From JAVDCA01 sp035293985 (GTDB lineage Bacteria; Pseudomonadota; Alphaproteobacteria; Rhizobiales; Xanthobacteraceae), in assembly GCA_035293985.1 (NCBI GenBank), contig DATGLS010000015.1, forward strand, positions 124,001 through 188,000: a stretch of DNA of 64,000 bases, given 5' to 3'. Shown here in pieces: positions 24,952-33,283 of this stretch; within the stretch, counting starts at the first letter, position 1; each line of letters opens with the position of its first letter. The position numbers and the translations under genes are program-made. The notes under the pieces are model-generated. The model made no database searches and had not been told where the DNA came from. It saw nothing but the letters and a program-made list of their open reading frames with translations.

Positions 24952-25608
24952 TCATGCGGTGAGCGATCGGACGATCGCGGGCAATTCGTCCATGGACCGG
25001 ATGACGACTTCGGCGCCGGCGCGGCGCAGATCGTCGGCGGCCGTGGGCGCCGCGTGGGCAGCGCCGGCAAACCCGATCACGCGCATTCCGGCGGCACGGC
25101 CGGCCACGACGCCGCGCGGCGCGTCTTCGATCACGATGCAGCCCTCGGGCGGCTCGGCGAGCGTTCTTGCCGCGAGCAGGTAGAGATCGGGGGCAGGCTT
25201 GCCGCGATCGACCTCGACGGCGCTGAACACATGCTCGAACAGCGGCGCGAGCCCACTCACGTCGAGCGACAGGCGCAGCCGCTCGGGCGAGGACGACGAG
25301 GCGACGCAGCGCCGGTAGGGCAGGGCGAGGATCGCGTCACGGACGCCTTGGACGGGCTTGAGCTCGCGCCGAAAGCGATCGAGAAGAAGCTGCCCGAATC
25401 TCTCGCCGATGCCGGGCGGGATCGGCCGGCCGAGGAGCCGTTGCGCGGTCGCGAGCGTGTCGGCGAGGCTGCCGCCGGTGAACTCCCGGTCCGCCTCGCC
25501 CATGGTCATCGGGCGGCCGAGCGAGGCCATCATCTCGCGCAACGTGTCGAGGGCGAGCACCTCGGAATCGACCAGCACGCCGTCGCAGTCGAAGATCAAC
25601 AGGGTCAT
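24952..25608 (-). CDS. HAD-superfamily hydrolase (phosphoglycolate phosphatase/beta-phosphoglucomutase-like)
   Basis: 218-residue HAD phosphatase. Motif I is IFDCDGVLVDSE (nucleophile Asp7, acid/base Asp9), motif II the ASSSSP segment, motif III the GKPAPDLYL lysine, and motif IV IVIEDAPRG. A small alpha-helical cap lies between motifs I and II, as in the phosphoglycolate phosphatase/beta-PGM subfamily. The start overlaps the ABC ATPase stop by 4 bases, so it is coupled to the importer and probably acts on the imported compound or a product of it. Substrate unknown. Confidence 0.85.
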   Translation of the reverse strand: MTLLIFDCDGVLVDSEVLALDTLREMMASLGRPMTMGEADREFTGGSLADTLATAQRLLGRPIPPGIGERFGQLLLDRFRRELKPVQGVRDAILALPYRRCVASSSSPERLRLSLDVSGLAPLFEHVFSAVEVDRGKPAPDLYLLAARTLAEPPEGCIVIEDAPRGVVAGRAAGMRVIGFAGAAHAAPTAADDLRRAGAEVVIRSMDELPAIVRSLTA

Positions 25609-26333
25609 TGCTGCTGCTGCGCGATCGCCGCCTTGAGCGCGGTGATGTCGGCGGCGCCGCGCATCGCGCGCGGCTGCGCGACCGGCATGGTGGCGACGAT
25701 GCGGGCGGGCCGCGCCGAGAGGAGGAACAGCCGGTCGGCGAGCCGCACCGCCTCGTCGAGATCGTGCGTCACCAGGAGCGTCGTCACCGGCCGCCGGTCG
25801 ACCAGGAGGCTAAGCTCGTCGCGCAGACGCACCGCAAGGGGCCGATCGAGCGATGCGAACGGCTCGTCGAGAATGAGTAGCGCCGGCTCGACCGCGAAGG
25901 CACGGGCGAGGGCGACGCGCCGGGCGAGCCCGAGCGAGAGCTCGCCGGGAAAATGCGCGCGATGCGCTGCGAGCCCGAGGGTGTCGAGCAGCGCGCCAAG
26001 CGGCGTCTCCTCGATCGCCGGTGCGATCAGGCGGATATTGTCCTCGACGGTGCGCCACGGCAGCAGCCGGGGCTCCTGAAAAACCATTCCGATCGCTCCG
26101 GCCGGGCGGGCGACCGCGCCGTCGAATTCTCGATCGAGCCCGGCGATGATGCGCAGCATCGTGGTCTTGCCGCAGCCGGATGGGCCGACGAACGCGCCGA
26201 CCTCGCCATGCGGAAGGGTGAACGCAACGTCGTGCAGCACGTCGGCGTGCGCGCCCGACGCCGAGCGGAACGCCTTGCGCGCGATCCGCACGTCAAGCAG
26301 GTCGGGGTCGCCAACGGGACGCGCGTCGTTCAA
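25605..26333 (-). CDS. ABC transporter ATP-binding protein, NitT/TauT type
   Basis: 242-residue ATPase of an importer of the nitrate/sulfonate/taurine family. Walker A GPSGCGKTT lies at residues 50-58, Walker B LLILDEPFASLD is in place, and the switch histidine is in LVTHDLDEAV. The signature motif reads LSLGLARR instead of the usual LSGGQ, as also seen in some family members. Its start lies within the 3' end of the permease gene (41-base overlap), and its stop overlaps the HAD gene. It energises the permease encoded at 26293. Confidence 0.88.
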   Translation of the reverse strand: MNDARPVGDPDLLDVRIARKAFRSASGAHADVLHDVAFTLPHGEVGAFVGPSGCGKTTMLRIIAGLDREFDGAVARPAGAIGMVFQEPRLLPWRTVEDNIRLIAPAIEETPLGALLDTLGLAAHRAHFPGELSLGLARRVALARAFAVEPALLILDEPFASLDRPLAVRLRDELSLLVDRRPVTTLLVTHDLDEAVRLADRLFLLSARPARIVATMPVAQPRAMRGAADITALKAAIAQQQQ

Positions 26334-27030
26334 GGGGTTGCACCAGGAAGGTCTCGATCGCCAGCACGAGGGCCGTGAAGGTCAACGCATAGGCGAGGAG
26401 TCGTGTCACATCGAACAGCTGGAACGCAATCCCGATCTCGAACCCGACGCCGTTCGGCCGGCCCAGCAGCTCGGCCACGAGCACGATCTTCCACACCAGC
26501 GAGAGGCCGGAGCGCGCCGCCGCCGCGAGATACGGGAAGAGCTGCGGCAGCATCACGTGACGAAACGCGCGCCAGCGCGGCATGGCGAAGACCCGCGCCA
26601 TCTCGTCGAGCGTCGGATCAAGCGCGCGCGCGCCTTCCCGCACCGTCACGACCGTGTTGGGCAGCTTGTTGACCGCTACCGCCGCGATGGTCGCGGTCTC
26701 GGTGAGGCCGCCCCAGATGTAGGCGAGCACGATGACCACGAGAGCTGGCAGGTTGAGCAGGATCAGCAGCCAGGGATCGCCCACGCGATCGGCCGCACGC
26801 ATCCGCCCCATCGCAATGCCGAGCGCCGTTCCGAACGCCATGGCGAGCGCGAACGCGAGGACCACGCGGGCGAGGGTCACGGCGAGATTGAGAAAAAGCG
26901 CGCCCGAGCGCGCTTCGGTCACGATCACCTGCGCGACCGCGTCGGGCCCGGGGAGCATCTGCGGGCCCGCCAAGGCGGAGCCGATCAGCCAGGCGGCGAA
27001 GAAGGCGACGAGCGACAGGAGGCGCAGCAT
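26293..27030 (-). CDS. ABC transporter permease, NitT/TauT type
   Basis: 245-residue inner-membrane permease with about six hydrophobic helices. The EAA-loop that contacts the ATPase is visible at FAMPRWRAFRHVMLPQLFPYL. The start at 27030 (MLRLLSLVAFF) is preferred over the longer frame because it begins with the first helix and sits 7 bases after the stop of the binding-protein gene. Substrate is set by the binding protein and is unknown. Confidence 0.87.
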   Translation of the reverse strand: MLRLLSLVAFFAAWLIGSALAGPQMLPGPDAVAQVIVTEARSGALFLNLAVTLARVVLAFALAMAFGTALGIAMGRMRAADRVGDPWLLILLNLPALVVIVLAYIWGGLTETATIAAVAVNKLPNTVVTVREGARALDPTLDEMARVFAMPRWRAFRHVMLPQLFPYLAAAARSGLSLVWKIVLVAELLGRPNGVGFEIGIAFQLFDVTRLLAYALTFTALVLAIETFLVQPLERRASRWRPRPA

Positions 27031-27037
27031 CGGTCGA

Positions 27038-28033
27038 TCATTCCCCCGGCCGGTAGAACGTGCCGGGCGCGAGCTCGGGCGCGGGACCGACCAGCGCGGG
27101 ACCGCCGACGCGCGCCAGCACTCGGTAGAGCGCTCGCGCGTCGGCTTCCTCGTCGGCGATCGGACGGCGGGGAATTCCGGCACGATAGCGCTCGCGCAGA
27201 ATTTTCAGCGTCGCGGGCTCCGAGACGCCGGCGAGCGCCGCGACCTTCCGCCACGCGTCGTCGGAGGTCGCGAGCTCGTTCTTCGCCTTGCGCGTCACCG
27301 CGATGAAACGATCGATCGCATCACGGTGCTGCGCCGCCCAACGCTCGTCGAACACGTAGCCGAGCATCGCGGATACGCCCGTGGCGCCGAGCCTCGGCAG
27401 CACGTCCTCGATGCCGGCGACGCGGCGCAGCCCTTTCGCCTCCAGCTCGGCGCACAGGTTCCAGTAGTTGAGCGTCGCGTCGAACTCGCCGCGCAGCGTC
27501 TTGGCGGCGAGCAGCGCCGGCGCGCCGTACGAGATGGCGGCCTGCTGCTTGAGCTCGATGCCGTCCTGCGCGAGCGCGGCCTGCAGCAGGAGCCAGCTCT
27601 TGTCGAGCGGTCCGCCCGCGACCGCGAGCGAGCGCCCCTTGAGGTCGGCAAGCGCGTGGATGGGCGCCGTCGGCGCCGCCATGACGGCGCCGAGCGCGCT
27701 CGAGTACGGATAGAACACGAGCCTGCCGCCGAGCGCGCGCTCGCGCGATACCCAGAGCCAGTCGGACACGATCACGTCGACCGAGCCGCCGCGCAGCGCG
27801 ATTCTGCCGGCTTCCGGCGTGGCGAGGTCGCTTATGCCGATGTCGAGGCCGGCCTGCCGGTCGAGGTCCTCGGCACGAATGATCGCGAGCTCCCAGGAAA
27901 GCGTGCCGGTCTTCTGCGCCGCGATACGAATGGCATCGGCCGCCATCGCGGGCGCGGCGATGAGCGCCAGCGCCGCGATAGCGCCGGCGCGGGCCCGCGC
28001 CCACTTCTCGACATGATCACGAATGCAGGCCAT
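27038..28033 (-). CDS. ABC transporter substrate-binding protein, NitT/TauT type
   Basis: 331-residue periplasmic binding protein with a signal peptide (AGAIAALALIAAPAMAAD, cleavage near residue 32). The mature protein has the bilobal pattern of SsuA/TauA-like proteins: IRIAAQKTGTLSWELAI, VDVIVSDWLWVSRERA, LKGRSLAVAGGPLDKSW and FDATLNYWNLCAELEA. The Trp- and Asp-rich pocket segment (SDWLW, NYWNL) is a feature of the group seen in methylotrophs. The location between C1-carrier genes and the XoxF operon suggests uptake of something used for C1 metabolism, but nothing identifies it. Confidence 0.82.
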   Translation of the reverse strand: MACIRDHVEKWARARAGAIAALALIAAPAMAADAIRIAAQKTGTLSWELAIIRAEDLDRQAGLDIGISDLATPEAGRIALRGGSVDVIVSDWLWVSRERALGGRLVFYPYSSALGAVMAAPTAPIHALADLKGRSLAVAGGPLDKSWLLLQAALAQDGIELKQQAAISYGAPALLAAKTLRGEFDATLNYWNLCAELEAKGLRRVAGIEDVLPRLGATGVSAMLGYVFDERWAAQHRDAIDRFIAVTRKAKNELATSDDAWRKVAALAGVSEPATLKILRERYRAGIPRRPIADEEADARALYRVLARVGGPALVGPAPELAPGTFYRPGE

Positions 28034-28197
28034 ACGCGTTCGATCCGGAAGCGGTGTCTACATCGAGGCAAGATTGCTCTACTGTCGCAGCTTAGTCGAT
28101 GGCGGCGGCGAATTGCCACGGTGGCTGCCTTCATGACATCGCAGTATGCGGCTCGCAGAAGCGAACCAGACGGCTGTGCAGTGATCGGGAGCGCTCC

Positions 28198-28560
28198 ATG
28201 ACGCGAAGTCGGGCCTTGATGATCTTTCCTGTCGTTGCGCTTGTCGCCCTGGCCAGCGCTCCGACACCATCGAGCGCGGATGATTTGAACGACTATCCGA
28301 CCTCGGCGCGCGCCGAATACGTCTTCGGCTGCATGAAGGCCAATGGCGAGACGCCGCGCACGCTCGAGCAGTGCTCATGCTCGATCGACGTCATCGCGTC
28401 ACTGCTGCCGTACGATCACTATGTCTCGGCCGAGACGGTGCTGCGCATGTCGCAGGTGCCCGGAATCCTGGGTACCCAGTTTCGCTCGACCGAGCGGGCG
28501 CGAGCCGCGCTCGACGACCTGCGCCGCGCGCAGGCGGAGGCCGAGGTGCGATGCTTCTGA
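28198..28560 (+). CDS. Small exported Cys-rich protein near the XoxF module, unknown
   Basis: 120-residue exported protein: signal peptide (MIFPVVALVALASAPTPSSA) and a mature part with FGCMKANG, LEQCSCSIDVIASLLPYDHYV and a C-terminal EVRCF, giving four cysteines probably in disulfides. GGGAG lies 7 bases before the ATG. Related small proteins occur beside quinoprotein genes in other methylotrophs. It is convergent with the SoxYZ-like carrier gene and divergent from the ABC binding protein gene. Confidence 0.7.
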   Translation: MTRSRALMIFPVVALVALASAPTPSSADDLNDYPTSARAEYVFGCMKANGETPRTLEQCSCSIDVIASLLPYDHYVSAETVLRMSQVPGILGTQFRSTERARAALDDLRRAQAEAEVRCF

Positions 28561-28603
28561 TCGAGGCTGCAGCGGATCAATCGCTTGTCGATCACGTCTC
28601 GAG

Positions 28604-29410
28604 TCACATGGACTGGTCGGCCGGCCACTCGGCGCGGAAGACATGGCCGTCGGTGTCGCGCGCTTCGGCGTGGAACGTGGCGGCGCCGTTCGGCCGGTAG
28701 GCGAAACGGATGTTCGGATCCTCCGAGATCGAGATGCCGCCGTCCATGGACAAGAGCAGCTGATCGCCCTGCCAGACACGCAGCTCGCTGACGATGAACA
28801 GGGGCACGTAGAGATGCGTGATCTGGTCCATCTGCAGGCCGGAATTGTTGGGGTGGCGGATCATGATCTGTGCTTCGCGCGTGGTGCTGGCCGGCGTCTG
28901 CTTCGGCGCGGCGAACTGGCGGAACCGCATCAGTCCGAGATTGGCTTTGGCCTGCTGGGTGTCGGATGCGGCAGGCGCCGAGCAGCCGCCCGAGGCCTTT
29001 ACGTAGGTCTGCACCACGTAGAGCGCGCCGTCGCTGAGCTCGGCCACGGCATGCACGTTGGTGTAGGAATTGACCCGCACGCGAGTCGAGATCATCGAGA
29101 CGCCGGGGTCGACCGTGAAGACGGCGGCGACCGGGGAGGGGTTCTGATCAATCACCAGCGTGATGGCCTTCACGGCGCGCGTGTCGCCGGCGGGCAGCGT
29201 GATGCGCAGCGTGACCGGGACGATCGCCGCGTCCTCGGCACGGGAGGGCATCTCGATCGAGATCAGCCCCTTGCCGTCGACCAGCGGCTTTCCTTTGAAG
29301 ATATCGCGTACGAGATCCGGCCATGGATCTTGCGGCTCCGCACGCAGTGCGCCAGCGCCGAAGCAAAGCGCCAAGGCGAGGGCGCAAAGAATTCCGAACT
29401 TGCGGCGCAT
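28604..29410 (-). CDS. Quinoprotein dehydrogenase-associated SoxYZ-like carrier
   Basis: Periplasmic 268-residue protein fusing a SoxY-like domain (about residues 25-140) and a SoxZ-like domain (about 165-265), of the type found near PQQ-dependent dehydrogenases. Signal peptide in residues 1-25. The SoxY half includes GKGLISIEMPSRAEDAAIVPVTL, and a Gly-Gly-Cys (SGGCSAP) follows it, matching the swinging-arm GGC of SoxY. This family is proposed to carry intermediates between a quinoprotein and a metallohydrolase. The ATG at 29410 has a GGAG site; an ATG six codons upstream is the alternative. It lies downstream of the zinc hydrolase gene on the same strand. Confidence 0.85.
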   Translation of the reverse strand: MRRKFGILCALALALCFGAGALRAEPQDPWPDLVRDIFKGKPLVDGKGLISIEMPSRAEDAAIVPVTLRITLPAGDTRAVKAITLVIDQNPSPVAAVFTVDPGVSMISTRVRVNSYTNVHAVAELSDGALYVVQTYVKASGGCSAPAASDTQQAKANLGLMRFRQFAAPKQTPASTTREAQIMIRHPNNSGLQMDQITHLYVPLFIVSELRVWQGDQLLLSMDGGISISEDPNIRFAYRPNGAATFHAEARDTDGHVFRAEWPADQSM

Positions 29411-29481
29411 TACATGTGCTCCGTCCAAATGCCCAAGCCGGCAACTCCGCGCGGGATGTCAACCGGGCACGTCAGTTCCGC

Positions 29482-30459
29482 CTACTCCCATTCGAGTTCC
29501 GAATAAGCCGCGGTGGCGTTGCGGACATTGTACTCCTCGAAGAGCTCCCATTGTAGCTTTTCGCTCGTGCCGGCTGATTTGACCGCCGTGGCGAGTGGTA
29601 TGCCTTGGGCGATCAGCGAGCGGGTATCCTGGGCGAGCCGTTGCAGATAGCGCCGCTCGTCGGCGAGCCCGCCGGGCCATGCCGACACGGGTCCGTGACC
29701 GGGCACGACGCGCGCCGCCCGAATGGCGGAAAGCTCGTCCATGGCGGCGAGCCAGCCGCGGATGCTGCCGTCGAGGACGGGAATGTGCCGCAGGAAGACG
29801 AGATCGCCGGCGAACAAGGTTCCGGTGGTCTCATCCAAGACGGTGAGATCGCTGTCGGAATGCGCGGTCCGCCAAGACCGCAGCGTCACCACGCGTTGGC
29901 CGAGATCGAGGCGGAGCTCGCCGCCGACCATGAGCGTCGGCGGGATGAGCTCCACCTCGTCGATCAGGCGCGACCCCATGATGCGACGGAATGCGTCGAG
30001 GTAGAGCGCGCCGCGCACGGAGAGCGCTTGCGGCAAATTTGCGTGGCCGACGAATGTCGGGCCCTCGTGCGCGAACGCCGCGTTGCCGAACAGATGGTCG
30101 GGATGCGCATGGCTGTTAATCACATATCGGATGGGTTTCGGCGTCACTCTCCGGATGGCGGCGAGAAACTTGGCGCCTTCGCGCACACTGCCGCCGGTAT
30201 CGATCACCGCGACGAAGTCGTGCCCGACGATGATACCGATGTTCGCGATATCGCCCTCGTTCTCTGCAGTCATCAACTCGGTCTTGCCGACGTGCACGTA
30301 GACGCCCGAAGCAATTTCGCTGAGCGAGAACTGCTCTTCCGCATACGTGGTCTTGTAAAAGGTAAGACCGGTTGACCTATCTAAATTTACGAACAAGCAA
30401 CTCAGGATGAATATTGCCCGCGTAAAACGTATCAGGTGGTGGCCGAGTAGCTGCCCCAT
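29482..30459 (-). CDS. Quinoprotein relay system zinc metallohydrolase (SoxH-related)
   Basis: 325-residue metallo-beta-lactamase-fold hydrolase of the group paired with the SoxYZ-like carrier in quinoprotein systems. The zinc motif is NSHAHPDHLFGN (His117, His119, Asp121, His122). Further ligands are in the SWRTAHSDSDLTVLD strand, LFAGDLVF and VPGHGPV. A hydrophobic N-terminal segment (about residues 9-25) acts as a signal or anchor, so it works in the periplasm. The start at 30459 is chosen for the GGAGAACGCAA-ATG ribosome site. The upstream region is shared with the divergent xoxF operon. Confidence 0.87.
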   Translation of the reverse strand: MGQLLGHHLIRFTRAIFILSCLFVNLDRSTGLTFYKTTYAEEQFSLSEIASGVYVHVGKTELMTAENEGDIANIGIIVGHDFVAVIDTGGSVREGAKFLAAIRRVTPKPIRYVINSHAHPDHLFGNAAFAHEGPTFVGHANLPQALSVRGALYLDAFRRIMGSRLIDEVELIPPTLMVGGELRLDLGQRVVTLRSWRTAHSDSDLTVLDETTGTLFAGDLVFLRHIPVLDGSIRGWLAAMDELSAIRAARVVPGHGPVSAWPGGLADERRYLQRLAQDTRSLIAQGIPLATAVKSAGTSEKLQWELFEEYNVRNATAAYSELEWE

Positions 30460-30815
30460 TTGCGTTCTCCTTCGTCGCAAGTGTGCGACGCGGCCCAATG
30501 CGTGTGGGTATGATGAGATTGGGCATCGTTGGGATGATCAAAGCAGCGCGATAGTAAATCCTATTGCGTGGCGAAAAACGCAAGCTTAGTATCTTCGCAG
30601 GTTTCCGGCTTCAAGGACGTCAGCTTCTAGGGATGGCTGGCGTTTCTTCGAAGGCCCGAGCAGGCGAGTGAAAACCAAGCTCGCGTTGTTTGAGCCGTGA
30701 CACGCTGCCGGGAGCTCTTCCCATATCCAAGGGCTGTGCCGATCGCCGGGCACCTAGACATGGCCCGGTCGCATCGGCTCACCCCGACGTTCAGACGTCG
30801 TAGGGAGGATCAACG
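30460..30815. other. Divergent promoter region, zinc hydrolase / xoxF
   Basis: 356 bases without a gene between divergent quinoprotein-associated operons. It must hold both promoters, but no convincing sigma-70 or sigma-54 elements are seen. A GGGAGG site (about 30801-30806) serves xoxF. The left part (30480-30600) is relatively A/T-rich. Confidence 0.5.
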
Positions 30816-32612
30816 ATGCGTCGTCTTCTAATAGCAGCCTGCCTCGGCGTTGCGGCGTCCTTCGCCGTCAACGCACAAGCCGATGACTTGCAAAAAATGT
30901 CGCAGAACCCGAAGGATTGGGTGATGCCGACAGGCGACTACGCCAACCACCGCTACTCGAAGCTCAACCAGATCAACGCGCAGAACGTCAAGAATCTGAA
31001 GGTTGCCTGGACCTTCTCGACCGGCGTGCTGCGCGGCCATGAAGGTGCGCCGCTGGTGATCGGCAACGTCATGTATGTGCACGGACCGTTCCCCAATCCG
31101 GTGTTCGCCCTCGACCTCGACCATGACGGCAAGATCCTCTGGAAGTACGAGCCGAAGCAGGATCCGAACGTCATTCCGGTGATGTGCTGCGACACGGTCA
31201 ACCGCGGGCTCGCCTATGCGGACGGAATGATCTTCCTCAACCAGGCCGACACCACGCTGGTGGCGCTCGACGCCAAGACCGGCAAGGTGATCTGGTCGCA
31301 GAAGAATGGCGACCCCAAGCGCGGCGAGACCGGAACCTCGGCGCCGATGGTGATCAAGGACAAGGTGCTGGTCGGCATCTCGGGCGGCGAGTTCGGCGTG
31401 CAATGCCACGTGACCGCCTACGATCTCAAGACCGGCAACCGGGTCTGGCGCGCCTATTCGGAAGGGCCCGACAACCAGATCCTCGTCGACCCGAACAAGA
31501 CCACGCAGCTCGGCCACCCGATCGGCGCGGACTCGAGCCTGAAGACCTGGCAGGGCGATCAGTGGAAGACCGGCGGCGGCTGCACGTGGGGCTGGATCTC
31601 GTACGATCCTGCGCTGAACCTGTTCTACTACGGGTCCGGCAATCCCTCGACGTGGAATCCGAAGCAGCGTCCGGGCGACAACAAATGGTCGATGACGATC
31701 TGGGCGCGTAACCCGGACACCGGCGAGGCCAAGTGGGTCTACCAGATGACGCCGCACGACGAGTGGGACTATGACGGCGTCAACGAGATGATCCTCGCCG
31801 ACCAGAACATCGGCGGCAAGAACCGCAAGACGCTCGTCCATTTCGACCGTAACGGGCTCGGCTACACGCTCGACCGCGAGACCGGCGAGCTCCTGGTCGC
31901 GCAGAAATACGATCCGAAGGTGAACTGGACGACCGGCGTCGACATGGACAAGAACTCGCCGACCTACGGGCGCCCGAAGGTGGTCGATCAATACTCGACC
32001 GAGCACAATGGCGAGGACCACAACAGCAAGGGCATCTGCCCGGCCGCGCTCGGCTCCAAGGACGAGCAGCCGGCGTCCTATTCGCCCGACACCGGCCTGT
32101 TCTACGTGCCGACCAACCATGTCTGCATGGACTACGAGCCGTTCCGCGTGAGCTACACGGCGGGCCAGCCCTACGTGGGCGCCACTTTGTCGATGTATCC
32201 GCCCCAGGGCGAGAGCAACATGGGCAACTTCATCGCCTGGGACGCCAAGCAAGGGAAGATCGTCTGGTCGATCCCCGAGCAGTTCTCGGTGTGGTCGGGC
32301 GCCCTGTCGACCGCCGGCGGCGTGGTGTTCTACGGCACGCTCGAAGGCTATCTGAAGGCCGTCGACGCCAAGACCGGGAAAGAGCTTTTCAAGTTCAAGA
32401 CCCCGTCCGGCATCATCGGCAACGTGATGACCTATGAGCACAATGGCAAACAGTACGTCGCAGTCCTGTCCGGCGTCGGCGGTTGGGCCGGCATCGGCTT
32501 GGCGGCGGGATTGACCGATCCGCAGGCGGGTCTCGGTGCAGTCGGTGGCTATGCGGCCCTGCGCAATTACACCGAGCTCGGCGGACAGCTGACGGTGTTC
32601 GCGCTGCCCTGA
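30816..32612 (+). CDS. xoxF: Lanthanide-type PQQ-dependent methanol dehydrogenase XoxF
   Basis: Periplasmic eight-bladed propeller that oxidises methanol (and often formaldehyde) with PQQ and a lanthanide. The 598-residue precursor has a signal peptide (cleavage near NAQA-DD). The vicinal disulfide is Cys124-Cys125. Metal ligands are Glu192, Asn276 and Asp318, and Asp320 supplies the second Asp two residues on (EWDYDG), the mark of lanthanide enzymes that is absent from calcium MxaF. Tryptophan-docking motifs recur (for example WAKxG-like AKTGKVIW). No mxaI gene is present. A good GGGAGG site precedes it. It is followed by xoxG and xoxJ, with a strong hairpin between xoxF and xoxG. Confidence 0.96.
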   Translation: MRRLLIAACLGVAASFAVNAQADDLQKMSQNPKDWVMPTGDYANHRYSKLNQINAQNVKNLKVAWTFSTGVLRGHEGAPLVIGNVMYVHGPFPNPVFALDLDHDGKILWKYEPKQDPNVIPVMCCDTVNRGLAYADGMIFLNQADTTLVALDAKTGKVIWSQKNGDPKRGETGTSAPMVIKDKVLVGISGGEFGVQCHVTAYDLKTGNRVWRAYSEGPDNQILVDPNKTTQLGHPIGADSSLKTWQGDQWKTGGGCTWGWISYDPALNLFYYGSGNPSTWNPKQRPGDNKWSMTIWARNPDTGEAKWVYQMTPHDEWDYDGVNEMILADQNIGGKNRKTLVHFDRNGLGYTLDRETGELLVAQKYDPKVNWTTGVDMDKNSPTYGRPKVVDQYSTEHNGEDHNSKGICPAALGSKDEQPASYSPDTGLFYVPTNHVCMDYEPFRVSYTAGQPYVGATLSMYPPQGESNMGNFIAWDAKQGKIVWSIPEQFSVWSGALSTAGGVVFYGTLEGYLKAVDAKTGKELFKFKTPSGIIGNVMTYEHNGKQYVAVLSGVGGWAGIGLAAGLTDPQAGLGAVGGYAALRNYTELGGQLTVFALP

Positions 32613-32643
32613 TCGGGCGGACCGCATCCACACGCATCGTTGG

Positions 32644-32666
32644 CGCGTTGCCCTCCGGGCAACGCG
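32644..32666 (+). promoter_or_regulatory. Perfect hairpin between xoxF and xoxG
   Basis: A 10-bp perfect stem (CGCGTTGCCC / GGGCAACGCG) with a 3-base loop lies 31 bases after the xoxF stop and 92 before the xoxG start. There is no T tract. It may protect the 3' end of a xoxF message or attenuate transcription so that less XoxG than XoxF is made. Confidence 0.6.
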
Positions 32667-32758
32667 TCGACATGCGGTCACGACGGCTTGTGCGCTGACG
32701 GCGCCGAGCTCAATCATCGAGAAACTTGCATCAAGAAACCCGTTAGAGGGAACGCGTT

Positions 32759-33283
32759 GTGAGATATCGTCTGTGGGCGAGCGTGCTCGCGATGCTGGCG
32801 CTCGCGGCGAGTGCTGGCGTGGTCTTGGCGGATGGTTCGGGCGATCCGGCCCCCGTGAAGAGCGAGAACGGCAAGTACTTCGACAAGGCTGGCAACCCGA
32901 CCTACAACATCAAAGACGGCATGGTCGACTGGTACACCTACTCCGGCTATCGCCGCTATCACTCCGAGTGCCACGTGTGTCACGGCCCCGATGGCGAAGG
33001 CTCGACCTATGCGCCGGCGCTGAAGGACTCGCTCAAGACGATGAACTATGCGGATTTCGTCAGCACGGTCGTCGGCGGGAGACAGAACGTCACGACCGCG
33101 TCGGAAAACGTCATGCCGGCATTCGGCACGAACCCGAACGTCATCTGCTATCTGGACGACATTTTCGTCTATCTGCGCGCCCGCTCCAACGGCGCCTGGG
33201 GACGCGTTCGGCCGGAGAAGCACGAGGACAAGCCGAAAGCCGCAACGGAAGCGGAGACCAGCTGCATGGGGACGAAGCCCTGA
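32759..33283 (+). CDS. xoxG: Cytochrome c XoxG, electron acceptor of XoxF
   Basis: 174-residue periplasmic c-type cytochrome. Signal peptide (VLAMLALAASAGVVLA), one haem site CHVCH (Cys71, Cys74, His75), and a likely axial Met119 in ENVMPAFG. The C-terminal tail with an extra cysteine is charged. It accepts electrons from XoxF. The start is GTG at 32759 with AGAGGG eight bases upstream. Its stop overlaps the xoxJ start (TGATG), implying coupled translation. Confidence 0.92.
   Translation: MRYRLWASVLAMLALAASAGVVLADGSGDPAPVKSENGKYFDKAGNPTYNIKDGMVDWYTYSGYRRYHSECHVCHGPDGEGSTYAPALKDSLKTMNYADFVSTVVGGRQNVTTASENVMPAFGTNPNVICYLDDIFVYLRARSNGAWGRVRPEKHEDKPKAATEAETSCMGTKP

Noticed and set aside
30816..32612. 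Calcium-type methanol dehydrogenase MxaF
   Set aside because: The second Asp (Asp320) is present and no mxaI or other mxa genes follow; the xoxG-xoxJ order identifies XoxF.
30828..32717. 629-codon minus-strand frame opposite xoxF
   Set aside because: Mirror frame of a highly biased coding sequence; xoxF on the plus strand has all catalytic residues and a ribosome site.
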